DNA of 64,000 nucleotides from Streptomyces sp. B21-083 (GTDB lineage Bacteria > Actinomycetota > Actinomycetes > Streptomycetales > Streptomycetaceae): assembly GCF_036898825.1 (NCBI RefSeq), contig NZ_JARUND010000001.1:3658001-3722000 (forward strand), read 5' to 3'. The notes under the pieces were generated by a model. It was not told the origin of the DNA, did not search any database, and saw only the letters and a program-made list of their open reading frames with translations. Positions 46,403 through 55,054 of this stretch are shown one piece after another (the first letter of the stretch is position 1; each line of letters opens with the position of its first letter). Position numbers and translations under genes: made by a program.

Positions 46403-46819
46403 CTACGCCCCCGCCGACTCCCGTACGTGTCCCCGTACCCACTCCACGACCGATGCGCTGGTCGCCTCCGGCGTGAAGATCTCCGCGACCCCCTTCTCCT
46501 TCAGCGCGGCGATGTCCGCCTCGGGGATGATCCCGGCGCCGAAGACCTTGATGTCGGCCGCGTCGTGCTTCCGCAGAAGGTCGATCACTGCCGGGAAAAG
46601 GGTGTTGTGGGCGCCGGAGGGGACGGAGAGCCCGATCGCGTCGGCGTCCTCCTGGATCGCGGTGCCGACGACGTGCTCGGGCGTCTGGTGAAGGCCCGTG
46701 TAGATGACCTCCATACCGGCGTCACGCAACGCCCGCGCGAGCACCTCGTCTCCGCGGTCGTCACCGTCGAGCCCCGGCTTCGCCACCACCACGCGGATCG
46801 GACCGGCTGCCGCACCCAT
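46403..46819 (-). CDS. Cobalamin-binding-domain protein, IcmB-like, with altered B12 motifs
   Basis: A 138-residue protein aligned end to end with the small subunit of isobutyryl-/methylmalonyl-CoA mutase type enzymes ([65 protein letters not shown]). In that family the cobalt is bound by the histidine of DxHxxG. Here the motif reads D18-G-D20-D-R-G23: the His is Asp (GAC). The second motif SxL reads S65-V-P67. So the two signature positions are both changed while the fold is kept, suggesting lost or altered B12 binding. ATG 46819 follows AGGGAGG. No mutase large subunit is encoded nearby. Confidence 0.83.
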   Translation of the reverse strand: MGAAAGPIRVVVAKPGLDGDDRGDEVLARALRDAGMEVIYTGLHQTPEHVVGTAIQEDADAIGLSVPSGAHNTLFPAVIDLLRKHDAADIKVFGAGIIPEADIAALKEKGVAEIFTPEATSASVVEWVRGHVRESAGA

Positions 46820-47230
46820 CGCCGCCTCCCTGAAGTGAACGAACGTTATGTCAAGCATCCCGCAACCGGCAGTTTCGCGACCGGTGCCGAGGGGGAAATC
46901 ACACGGTGGGACACGTTCGCCGCGCACCGGCGGGACCGGCGCAAGGGGAGCCGCATCGAGGTCGTCGCACCACCGCGTCGCGAGCCACGCGCCGGGGCGG
47001 GCAAGGCGGGGCGGTGTGTCGGAGATGGCAACGAAGGGCAGCAGGGCACGACAGCGGGGAGCTTCGTCGCCGTACGGCAAGGAGCTTCAGCACCCCCCTG
47101 GCGTCCCACCCGCCGCACGCCCACTCGTGCACCACCACCGACGCCACCACCACCGGCCGCCCTCGTCGCGACCCCCACGAGGGCACACGGGGGCCGGAGA
47201 AGTCCTCCGCGTGCCGACAGGAGGTCGGCC
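46820..47230. other. Divergent intergenic region
   Basis: A 411-base gap between the IcmB-like gene and the alpha/beta hydrolase gene. AACGAACGTTATGTCAAGC at about 46838-46856 is AT-richer and may hold the promoter of the minus gene. No repeat or gene is recognised. Confidence 0.45.
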
Positions 47231-48121
47231 ATGAAGGTCACACGGGCAGCACTGCCCCTGCTTCCGCTCTGCCGGCGCGTCCTGCCGAGCAGCCTGACGG
47301 GGCTCTCGGCCGCCATCCTCAAGGCGACGGCCCTGGAATTGGCGATCCTGGCGGGACACCTGCTCCTCTATCCGTCGGGCATCGCGCAGGAGCGCCGGGC
47401 CACGACCGCCCCGGACCCCACCACGCTCCCCGAAGCCCGGACCGCGCACCTGCCGGTGGAGCCGAAACCTCCGGTCGTCCTCCTCCACGGTTTCATCGAC
47501 AACCGCTCCGTCTTCGTCCTGCTGCGCCGCTCCCTCGCCCAGCACGGCCGACAGCAGATCGAGTCGCTCAACTACTCCCCGCTGACCTGCGACATCCGCA
47601 CCGCGGCGGAGCTGCTCGGCCGGCACATAGAGGAGACATGCCGGCGCACGGGCCAGCCGCGGGTGGACATCGTCGGGCACAGCCTGGGCGGCCTGATCGC
47701 GCGCTATTACGTACAGCGCCTCGGCGGTGATCTCCGCGTCCGTACGCTCGTCACCCTCGGCACCCCGCACTCCGGCACCCGCGTCGTTCCGCTGGCGGAC
47801 GCGCATCCGATCGTCCGGCAGATGCGCCCCGGCTCGGATGTCATCGAGGAACTGCGCCTGCCCGCACCCGACTGCCGTACGCGCTTCGTCGGCTTCTGGA
47901 GCGATCTGGACCACCTGATGGACCCGCCGGAGACGGCCTGCGTCGACCACCCGGACCTGTCGACGCAGAACGTGCGGGTCACCGGCGTCGGTCACCTCGC
48001 CCTGCCCGTGCACCCGGCCGTCGCGACCGGGATACGGGAGGCCCTGGACCAGAGCGACGACGTCCACTCCGCCGGAGCGCGGTCCGACCGGGCGCGAACC
48101 GGCGGGCTGACCGTGGCGTAG
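47231..48121 (+). CDS. Alpha/beta-hydrolase (lipase-like), probably exported or membrane-anchored
   Basis: A 296-residue protein. The N-terminus has a hydrophobic stretch (LSAAILKATALELAILAGHL, residues about 24-45) that may be a signal anchor. The hydrolase domain starts PPVVLLHGFIDNRSVF (oxyanion HG), the nucleophile is in DIVGHSLGGLIARYYVQ (GHSLG) and the late histidine is probably in VRVTGVGHLALPVHP. The segment LVTLGTPHSGTR is typical of lipases of the EstA/triacylglycerol lipase type. ATG 47231 follows AGGAGG closely. It could cleave lipids or esters at the surface; the substrate is unknown. Confidence 0.83.
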   Translation: MKVTRAALPLLPLCRRVLPSSLTGLSAAILKATALELAILAGHLLLYPSGIAQERRATTAPDPTTLPEARTAHLPVEPKPPVVLLHGFIDNRSVFVLLRRSLAQHGRQQIESLNYSPLTCDIRTAAELLGRHIEETCRRTGQPRVDIVGHSLGGLIARYYVQRLGGDLRVRTLVTLGTPHSGTRVVPLADAHPIVRQMRPGSDVIEELRLPAPDCRTRFVGFWSDLDHLMDPPETACVDHPDLSTQNVRVTGVGHLALPVHPAVATGIREALDQSDDVHSAGARSDRARTGGLTVA

Positions 48122-48351
48122 GGCCCGCCACAACACCTGCCACAGGCGGGTCATGAGCGTCGAGCAGCCCCCAAAATTCGAACAATCATCGAACGCCAGG
48201 CCAAACCCATGCCCGCAGTCCCCCGAAACACGGCCGATTGCCCGTTTCCCTCAAGCACGAAACCTGCAGAAGATTGTCGCGCCCGCATACCGCCGGGTAC
48301 AGTCGCCGCACTGCTCTGCCAGCCCCTGTTGTCGAGGCGAAAGAGAAGTTG

Positions 48352-49920
48352 GTGAACGATCGTCACCCGTCGGGAGCGATGACCGCCCCGGCTCCGGCTT
48401 CCGATGCCGCGACGGCTCAGTACGCGTCGTACGGCACAGAGGAAGTCCCTTTTGGTGACTTCACCACGTACGACCCCACCTTCGCCAACGGTTTGGACGC
48501 GGACTTGGGCACGGGTACCACCACGGGAAATTTCGAAACCGACCCGCTCTTCGGCAATATGCCGGGCGGCGACACCACCGGTTCCTACGACAACTCCCAG
48601 TGGTCCACCGGCAGTCACCACACCCTGAACTACGACGCGTACGCGGCCCAGCACCACGCCGCCTACGACACCGGGGCGTACGACACCACCACCTGGGCGC
48701 CCGGCTACCAGCAACTCGCCGAAATCCCCGCGCAGTCACCGCCCCCGGGCAGCGAGACCAACGGCTGGGGGTCCCCCCTCTGGGAGCAGGACGCCGGCAG
48801 CTGGACCCCGCCCGAGCAGACCGGCACGGCCGACCAGACCCAGCAGTGGGAATGGGGCACGCAGGTCTCCGACACCGGTGTGTACGACGCCACGCAGTGG
48901 AACTCGGACAGCGGCCCGGACAACACGCCCGCCCCGTCCGCCGAGTACCACCATGAGCACGAGTACGACCAGCAGGCCACCGCGATGTTCGAGCAGCTCA
49001 CGGACATGGCGGACGTACCGGAGTACGACCTTCACGCGCTCGCCCACGACGAGTCGGACCTCGTCACCGACGGCGAACTCCCCGCCGAGGCCCCGCTGCT
49101 CGACGGGCAGGAAGAGTTCGCCCCGGGCATGGCGCCCGGAGCCGGGCGCGCGGCGTCCCGTACGGCGGCGCGCGACGCGGGCCGGTCCCGACGTCGCACC
49201 CCGGCCAAACGTTCCGCTCTGCTGACCATCGCCGTCCCGTCCGCCTGTGTGATGGGGGTCGCGGGTATCGCCGCCGCCTCCGTGGGCGGGCTGAACGGTG
49301 ACGAGACGCAGAACACGACGGCATCGGCGCCCGACGGTGTCGCCGTGAAGCCGTCCACCGCGAACAACAAGCTGGACTCCCAGCTGGAGAGCCTCTCCGC
49401 GGGCGCCGACGACTTCGCCGACCGGGCCAGCCGGACGCAGGAACGTATCGACCTCAAGGCCCAGCAGGTCGCCGACAAGAAGGCAGCGGCGGCGGAGGCG
49501 GCCCGCAAGGAGCGACTGCGCCCCAAGTACGCCCTTCCGGTCGCACAGCGCGGCCTCAGCGCCTACTTCGGCCAGGCCGGCATCAACTGGATGTCCGTGC
49601 ACACGGGCATCGACTTCCCGGTCTCGTACGGCACGACGGTGATGGCCGCGACCGACGGCACCGTCCGGACCCAGTGGAACAGCGCCTACGGCAACATGCT
49701 GATCCTGACCGACAAGGACGGCACGGAGACGTGGTACTGCCACCTCTCCAGCTACCAGGTCGCGTCCGGTACGACCGTCAAGGCCGGCGACCCCATCGCG
49801 TACTCCGGGAACTCCGGCAACTCGACCGGGCCGCACCTGCACTTCGAGGTTCGGCCCGCCGGCGGCTCGGCGATCGACCCGCTCCCGTGGCTGCGCAGCC
49901 ACGGCCTCGACCCGACGTAG
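48352..49920 (+). CDS. M23 metallopeptidase with long cytoplasmic N-terminus
   Basis: A 522-residue protein. Residues 1-280 are low complexity, rich in Tyr, Thr, Gln, Asp and Trp (many YDT, QQW and NSQ segments). A basic patch (RSRRRTPAKR) and a membrane helix follow (289-311, ALLTIAVPSACVMGVAGIAA), then a coiled coil (340-390) and a LytM/M23 domain with zinc ligands H417/D421 (VHTGIDF) and H495/H497 (PHLHFE). M23 enzymes cut peptidoglycan cross-bridges. The positive-inside patch before the helix implies that the 280-residue segment is cytoplasmic. GTG 48352 follows GAGAAG. A terminator lies 45 bases after the stop. Confidence 0.87.
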   Translation: MNDRHPSGAMTAPAPASDAATAQYASYGTEEVPFGDFTTYDPTFANGLDADLGTGTTTGNFETDPLFGNMPGGDTTGSYDNSQWSTGSHHTLNYDAYAAQHHAAYDTGAYDTTTWAPGYQQLAEIPAQSPPPGSETNGWGSPLWEQDAGSWTPPEQTGTADQTQQWEWGTQVSDTGVYDATQWNSDSGPDNTPAPSAEYHHEHEYDQQATAMFEQLTDMADVPEYDLHALAHDESDLVTDGELPAEAPLLDGQEEFAPGMAPGAGRAASRTAARDAGRSRRRTPAKRSALLTIAVPSACVMGVAGIAAASVGGLNGDETQNTTASAPDGVAVKPSTANNKLDSQLESLSAGADDFADRASRTQERIDLKAQQVADKKAAAAEAARKERLRPKYALPVAQRGLSAYFGQAGINWMSVHTGIDFPVSYGTTVMAATDGTVRTQWNSAYGNMLILTDKDGTETWYCHLSSYQVASGTTVKAGDPIAYSGNSGNSTGPHLHFEVRPAGGSAIDPLPWLRSHGLDPT

Positions 49921-49963
49921 TTCCCGTCCGGTTCCAACCCCTTACACCTGCGTCACCGGCGTG

Positions 49964-49990
49964 ACCCGGGCATCTCGACGATGCCCGGGT
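49964..49990. terminator. Bidirectional hairpin terminator
   Basis: 11-bp arms ACCCGGGCATC / GATGCCCGGGT with a TCGAC loop, between the convergent M23 and pcrA genes. Confidence 0.85.
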
Positions 49991-49996
49991 GTCCGG

Positions 49997-52531
49997 TCAG
50001 AGCTTCTCCACCGGCGCGTACCGCAGCAGCAGTCGCTTCGGCTTGTCCTCGCCGAAGTCGACGGTCGCCTCGGCGTTCGAGCCCGTACCCTTCACACCCA
50101 CCACGGTCCCCAGACCGAACTGGTCGTGCGTGACCCTGTCCCCCACGGCCAGCGCGACCACCGGCTTCTCGACACCGCCCCGGCGCGTGGCGAAGCCGGA
50201 CGCACCCGAGGCCGCGGTGCGCGAGCGCGAGGACGACAGCGAGGACGCCACCCCGGAGGCCGGGCCCGAGGACGTCGCCGGAGCCATCGCGCCCGTGCGC
50301 TTCCACTCCAGATGTGCGGCCGGGATCTCCTCCAGGAAACGCGAGGGCGGGTTGTACGAGGGCTGGCCCCACGCGCTGCGCAGCGACGACCGCGTCAGAT
50401 ACAGGCGTTCCCGCGCGCGCGTGATGCCGACGTACGCGAGCCGTCGCTCCTCCTCCAGTTCCTTGGCCTGGCCCAGGGCACGCATGTGCGGGAAGACGCC
50501 GTCCTCCATGCCGGTCAGGAACACCACAGGAAACTCAAGGCCCTTGGCGGTATGCAGGGTCATCAGGGTGATGACGCCCGAGCCGTCGTCGTCCTCGTCG
50601 GGGATCTGGTCGGAGTCGGCGACCAGGGCGACCCGCTCCAGGAACGCGGGGAGCCCGACCGGGGCCGGCGCGTCGCCCTCGGCGGGCTGGTCGGCCTCCC
50701 CCGCCTCCACGGCCGCTCCTGACTCCTGTTCGAACTCCAGGGCCACCGCTGCGAGTTCCTGGAGGTTCTCGATCCGGGTCTCGTCCTGCGGGTCGGTCGA
50801 CGCCTGCAACTCGGCGAGGTAGCCCGTGCGTTCGAGAACCGCTTCGAGGACGGTCGCCGGGCCGGCGCCCGACTCCACGATCGTCCTCAGGTCCTCCATC
50901 AGCGTGTTGAACCGCTTGACGGCGTTGGTCGACCGCGAGGCCATGCCATAGGCCTCGTCCACCCGCTTCAGCGCCTGCGGGAAGCTGATCTTCTCGCGCT
51001 GGGACAGCGCGTCGATCATCGCCTCCGCGCGGTCGCCGATGCCGCGCTTGGGCACGTTGAGGATGCGGCGCAGCGGCACCGAGTCCTCCGGGTTGGCGAG
51101 GACGCGCAGGTAGGCCAGGACGTCCCGGACCTCCTTGCGCTCGTAGAAGCGGACACCGCCGACGACCTTGTAGGGCAGGCCGACGCGGATGAAGATCTCC
51201 TCGAAGACACGCGACTGCGCGTTCGTCCGGTAGAAGACGGCGACGTCACCCGCCTTCGCGTCGCCCGCGTCCGTCAGTCGGTCTATCTCCTCGGCGACGA
51301 ACTGCGCCTCGTCGTGCTCGGTGTCGGCGACATAACCGGTGATGCGCGCGCCCGCGCCCGCGTTGGTCCACAGGTTCTTGGGGCGGCGGGACTCGTTGCG
51401 CTCGATGACCGCGTTGGCGGCGCTCAGGATCGTCTGCGTGGAACGGTAGTTCTGTTCGAGCATGATCGTCGTCGCGTCCGCGTAGTCCTCCTCGAACTGG
51501 AGGATGTTGCGGATCGTCGCGCCCCGGAAGGCGTAGATCGACTGGTCGGCGTCACCCACGACGCACAGCTCGGCGGGAGGCAGATCGTGCTCGCTGGGCG
51601 GTACGTCCACCGGGTGCTCGGAGGTGCCGACGAGTTCCCGTACGAGGGCGTACTGGGCGTGGTTGGTGTCCTGGTACTCGTCGACGAGGACGTGCCGGAA
51701 GCGGCGGCGGTAGTGCTCGGCGACGTCCGGGAAGGCGCGCAGCAGGTTGACCGTCGTCATGATCAGGTCGTCGAAGTCGAGCGCGTTGGCCTCACGCAGC
51801 CGCGACTGGTACATCGCGTACGCCTGAGCGAGGGTCTTCTCGAAACCGTCGCTCGCCTGGGCGGCGAAGTCCTCCTCGTCGATCAGCTCGTTCTTCAGGT
51901 TGGAGATCTTCGCGCTGAAGGACTTGGGCGGGAAGCGCTTGGGGTCCAGGTCCAGATCACGGCAGACGAGCGCCATCAGCCGCTTGCTGTCGGCGGCGTC
52001 GTAGATCGAGAAGGAGGAGGTGAAGCCGAGCCTCTTGCTCTCCCTCCGGAGGATCCGCACGCACGCGCTGTGGAAGGTCATCACCCACATCGCGTTCGCG
52101 CGCGGGCCGACGAGCTGCTCGACGCGTTCCTTCATCTCCCCGGCGGCCTTGTTGGTGAAGGTGATCGCGAGGATCTGGCCGGGATGGACGCTCCGCTCAC
52201 CGAGCAGATACGCGATGCGGTGCGTGAGCACACGTGTCTTGCCGGAGCCGGCGCCCGCCACGATGAGCAGGGGGGTGTCGGCGTGCACGACGGCCGCGCG
52301 CTGGTTCTCGTTCAGCCCGTCCAGGAGCGCGGCCGGGTCCACCAAAGGACGTGGGGCGCCGTCGCGATAGTACGCGTCCCGGTCCGGCGGCGCGTCGAAC
52401 TTCCCGCCGAACAGATCGTCCGGAACGGTCTCCGGCGCATGCTCGTCCTCGGGCGGTGGCGGGGGTTCCTCCGCGTGGGCCCGAGGGCCCTGGAGGTCCG
52501 CCAGGAAGCTGTCGTCAAAGAGGCTGCTCAT
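49997..52531 (-). CDS. pcrA: UvrD/PcrA-type DNA helicase
   Basis: An 844-residue superfamily 1 3'-5' helicase for repair and fork maintenance. A 65-residue acidic, proline-rich N-terminus precedes LLDGLNENQRAAVVHADTPL (Q motif), Walker A VAGAGSGKTR (91-100), TFTNKAAGEMKER (Ia), VDEYQDTNHAQYAL (II), VVGDADQSIYAFRGA (III), LEQNYRST (IV), TLHTAKGLEFPVVFLTG (V) and YVGITRARERLYL (VI). The C-terminus (VGDRVTHDQFGLGTVVGVKG onward) is the Tudor-like domain that binds RNA polymerase in PcrA. Length is normal for actinobacteria. Confidence 0.96.
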   Translation of the reverse strand: MSSLFDDSFLADLQGPRAHAEEPPPPPEDEHAPETVPDDLFGGKFDAPPDRDAYYRDGAPRPLVDPAALLDGLNENQRAAVVHADTPLLIVAGAGSGKTRVLTHRIAYLLGERSVHPGQILAITFTNKAAGEMKERVEQLVGPRANAMWVMTFHSACVRILRRESKRLGFTSSFSIYDAADSKRLMALVCRDLDLDPKRFPPKSFSAKISNLKNELIDEEDFAAQASDGFEKTLAQAYAMYQSRLREANALDFDDLIMTTVNLLRAFPDVAEHYRRRFRHVLVDEYQDTNHAQYALVRELVGTSEHPVDVPPSEHDLPPAELCVVGDADQSIYAFRGATIRNILQFEEDYADATTIMLEQNYRSTQTILSAANAVIERNESRRPKNLWTNAGAGARITGYVADTEHDEAQFVAEEIDRLTDAGDAKAGDVAVFYRTNAQSRVFEEIFIRVGLPYKVVGGVRFYERKEVRDVLAYLRVLANPEDSVPLRRILNVPKRGIGDRAEAMIDALSQREKISFPQALKRVDEAYGMASRSTNAVKRFNTLMEDLRTIVESGAGPATVLEAVLERTGYLAELQASTDPQDETRIENLQELAAVALEFEQESGAAVEAGEADQPAEGDAPAPVGLPAFLERVALVADSDQIPDEDDDGSGVITLMTLHTAKGLEFPVVFLTGMEDGVFPHMRALGQAKELEEERRLAYVGITRARERLYLTRSSLRSAWGQPSYNPPSRFLEEIPAAHLEWKRTGAMAPATSSGPASGVASSLSSSRSRTAASGASGFATRRGGVEKPVVALAVGDRVTHDQFGLGTVVGVKGTGSNAEATVDFGEDKPKRLLLRYAPVEKL

Positions 52532-52799
52532 CGCTCTCCGAGTCTAGGCGCCCCCACTGACAACCCGCCGCCACCCCGAAAACATCCCGGAATCCCAGTC
52601 CCACCACGCACACATACCGGGGTGTATTACGTCATTCGCAATGAATATCCCCAGACAATTCCGAATCGACTCCATAGAGCCATGTTTAGGACCGAGGTCA
52701 CAAAAACGTATCGGACAAAGCGGTCATCAACCTTCACAGGAGCCACACGCGTTGGTTAGCGTGCCGTAAGGCCGCTCGATCTCCACCGGCGAACATCGC
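52532..52799. other. Promoter region between pcrA and the c-di-AMP riboswitch
   Basis: AT-rich for this genome (for example GTATTACGTCATTCGCAATG, AACGTATCGGACAAAGCGG). It should carry the promoter for the riboswitch-controlled peptidase gene and, on minus, for pcrA. No coding region is supported. Confidence 0.5.
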
Positions 52800-52966
52800 C
52801 GGGCCGCGCGGCCTCCGCCGAGTCCGATCGTGCCGCCCTGTGCGGCAGGAGCCGGGGACCCACCGAGCATTTGGGGTGAATCGGTCCGACTGCCGTCCAG
52901 GGCAGGGACCGTAGGGCAACCCTTCCGAATTACCCGCCCGAACCCGACAGCTAACCCGGTAGGCGG
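52800..52966 (+). ncRNA. ydaO/yuaA (c-di-AMP) riboswitch
   Basis: The leader in front of the NlpC/P60 gene contains the conserved parts of the actinobacterial ydaO element in order: GGAGCCGGGGACCCACCGA, GGGGTGAATCGG, GGGACCGTAGGGCAACCCTT and CCCGAACCCGACAGCTAACC followed by CGGTAGGC. In Streptomyces such elements turn down wall-hydrolase genes when c-di-AMP is high (family knowledge). It ends 6 bases before the ribosome-binding site GGAAGGAG, consistent with control of both readthrough and initiation. Confidence 0.9.
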
Positions 52967-52988
52967 AACGTGGAAGGAGTCGCCTCCC

Positions 52989-54191
52989 TTGGCGTCGTCG
53001 CACCGCAAGTCGCGTCCTACGGGAACGCGCGTAGCAGGCATACGGACCCCGGCCTTCGCCACGGCGGCCCTGACCGCTTCCGTCGCCCTGCTGACCCAGA
53101 CCGCCAACGCCGCGCCCACGGAGCCCACCACTCCCCCGGCGCCCTCGGCCGACGACAAGCCGAGCGTGGAGGAGGTCGAGGCGCAGGTCGACGACCTCTA
53201 CCACCAGGCCGAGTCGGCCGCCGACGTGTACAACGCCGCCAAGGAGAGAGCCGCCAAGCAGCAGGGTCGCGTCGACACCTTGATGGACGACATGGCCCGG
53301 CGCACCCAGAAGCTCAACGACGCGCGCGAGGAGCTGGGTTCCTTCGCCGCGGCCCAGTACCGCACGGGATCCGTCGCCCCCGGAACGGCGACGTTCCTGC
53401 TCGCGGACGACCCGCAGGACTACTTTGACCAGAACCAGTTGATGGACCGCCTGACCGCCCGCCAGAAGGACACGGTCGACGAGTACATCACCCAGCGGGC
53501 CGAGACGACGCGGCAGCGCCAGGAGGCCGCCGCGAGTCTCGACGCGCTCACGGAGTCCCAGGACGAGCTGCAGACGACCAAGACGGCCGTGCAGACGAAG
53601 CTGGTGGAGGCCCGCCGGCTGCTCTCCCGCCTCACCGCCGAGGAGAAACTGCGGCTCGCGGCGATCGAACGCGAGAAGCAGGCGGACGCCCGCCGCCAGG
53701 CGCAGGAACTCGCCCGGCAGCAGCAGGACGCGGAGCAGCGACGTCAGCAGGACGCGGCAGCGGCGGCACAGCAGTCGCCGGGCACCACCGCCTCGGCCCC
53801 CTCCACACCGGGGGTCCCCGACCCCTCGTACGCCGGTAAGGCCGAGAAGGCCCTCACCTTCGCACGCGCACAGGTCGGCAAGCCGTATGTCTGGGGTGCG
53901 ACAGGGCCAGATTCATACGACTGTTCGAGTCTTACCCAGGCCGCTTGGCGGGCCGCCGGAGTCAGCCTTCCACGCACCACCTACGACCAGGTGAACGCGG
54001 GCACCACCGTCTCGCTCTCCGACATCCAACCCGGTGACCTGGTCTTCTTCTACGAAGGCATCAGCCATGTCGGCCTGTACATCGGCAACGGCATGATGAT
54101 CCACGCACCGAAGCCGGGTGCCTACGTCCGTGAGGAATCGATCTTCTACGACGGTGAGTCGGCGATCCACAGCGTGGTGCGCCCGGCCTGA
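52989..54191 (+). CDS. Secreted NlpC/P60 (C40) cell-wall peptidase under riboswitch control
   Basis: A 400-residue exported endopeptidase. Signal peptide about 1-42 (TPAFATAALTASVALLTQTA then NAAP), coiled coil about 55-260, and NlpC/P60 domain 285-400 with C312 in YDCSSLTQAA (usual DCSG has become DCSS), H360 in GISHVGLYIG and H372 in MIHAPKPG. It cuts stem peptides in peptidoglycan. The start is TTG 52989, 9 bases after GGAAGGAG; the frame upstream of this is riboswitch RNA and not coding. A second gene of the same build lies 860 bases downstream. Confidence 0.93.
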   Translation: MASSHRKSRPTGTRVAGIRTPAFATAALTASVALLTQTANAAPTEPTTPPAPSADDKPSVEEVEAQVDDLYHQAESAADVYNAAKERAAKQQGRVDTLMDDMARRTQKLNDAREELGSFAAAQYRTGSVAPGTATFLLADDPQDYFDQNQLMDRLTARQKDTVDEYITQRAETTRQRQEAAASLDALTESQDELQTTKTAVQTKLVEARRLLSRLTAEEKLRLAAIEREKQADARRQAQELARQQQDAEQRRQQDAAAAAQQSPGTTASAPSTPGVPDPSYAGKAEKALTFARAQVGKPYVWGATGPDSYDCSSLTQAAWRAAGVSLPRTTYDQVNAGTTVSLSDIQPGDLVFFYEGISHVGLYIGNGMMIHAPKPGAYVREESIFYDGESAIHSVVRPA

Positions 54192-54218
54192 CGCACACCC
54201 GAGGGGGAAGCCTCGGGG

Positions 54219-54572
54219 TCAGGTCCAGAGCACGGCGATGAAGATGTTCGCCGTGGTGAACAGACCCACCAGGGCGAACAGCCGCTTGTCCACGGTCTCG
54301 TCGTCCCGCTTCACATAGACGAGGCCGAGGATCACGATCAGCAGGGCCAGCTTCACGCCGATCTTGACGTTGTCGACCGGCTGGTCGTCGGCCTGGTTGA
54401 GGCCCACCAGGGCGACCCCGGTGACCAGCATGGTGAACGCCCCGTGCAGCATCGCCGGCACGAAGCGGGCCGTGCCCTGTCCCATCGCCTTCAGCTGGGT
54501 GAGAAACCCGCCCAGGAGTGAGGCGATGCCGATGATGTGCAGGCCGACGCAGAGATGGATGAGTACGTCCAT
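54219..54572 (-). CDS. Small integral membrane protein
   Basis: A 117-residue protein with four membrane helices (LIHLCVGLHIIGIASLLGGF, AMLHGAFTMLVTGVALVGL, VKIGVKLALLIVILGLVYV, LFALVGLFTTANIFIAVLW) and short charged loops (KRDDETVDKR). I do not recognise a named family; homologues next to NlpC/P60 genes are familiar in Streptomyces. ATG 54572 lacks a good ribosome site; upstream in-frame starts would enter the promoter region. Convergent with the upstream peptidase gene across 28 bases. Confidence 0.75.
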   Translation of the reverse strand: MDVLIHLCVGLHIIGIASLLGGFLTQLKAMGQGTARFVPAMLHGAFTMLVTGVALVGLNQADDQPVDNVKIGVKLALLIVILGLVYVKRDDETVDKRLFALVGLFTTANIFIAVLWT

Positions 54573-55054
54573 GAGCCGGAGCCTAGCCAGCGGCGCCCGC
54601 GCCGTACGACACCGGGCCGGGCGTACGGCGTTCGTGAGGTGCCCGCCCGGCGGCCTGTGGCCGAAGGCGCATTGCATATATGCGCCCCATAGCACCCCGT
54701 GACCCCCACGTGCCCCGTGAACCGCCGCATCGGTCAGCCCTCTGCGCGAGTCGGCGACGCCACAAGAGGATCGCGGTCGCATGCGGTCACCCGACGGTCG
54801 GCTGAGACCAGTTCCGTACATGGCGTTACCCCACCGCACCCTCAGGTTTAGCGTCCTTCACCAGGTGACCGGCTCCCCACCGCCGCCCGGGCCAGGGGCG
54901 GCAGTCGGACACCACCGCCGAGAAAGTCCGGCGGCGGACCGCTCCCCCTGTGCGAGCCGTCGCCGGACGCGCAACCGCCCTCCTGGGTCCGCTTCCCGGG
55001 CAGCCTTCCGGCGGTCGTCGTAGTGGCGGTCGTACGAAAGGACGTGACGCCCCC
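54573..55054. other. Divergent regulatory region with inverted repeat (54666-54686)
   Basis: A 482-base space before the second NlpC/P60 gene. GGCGCAT (54666-54672) and ATGCGCC (54680-54686) form an inverted repeat around TGCATAT, a possible operator or promoter part. A long leader of about 200 bases precedes the gene. I looked for a second ydaO element and did not find its signature blocks. No gene is supported. Confidence 0.5.

Noticed and set aside
54573..55054. Second ydaO riboswitch before the second NlpC/P60 gene
   Set aside because: The conserved blocks (CCCGAACCCGACAGCTAACC, GGGGTGAATC) are absent.
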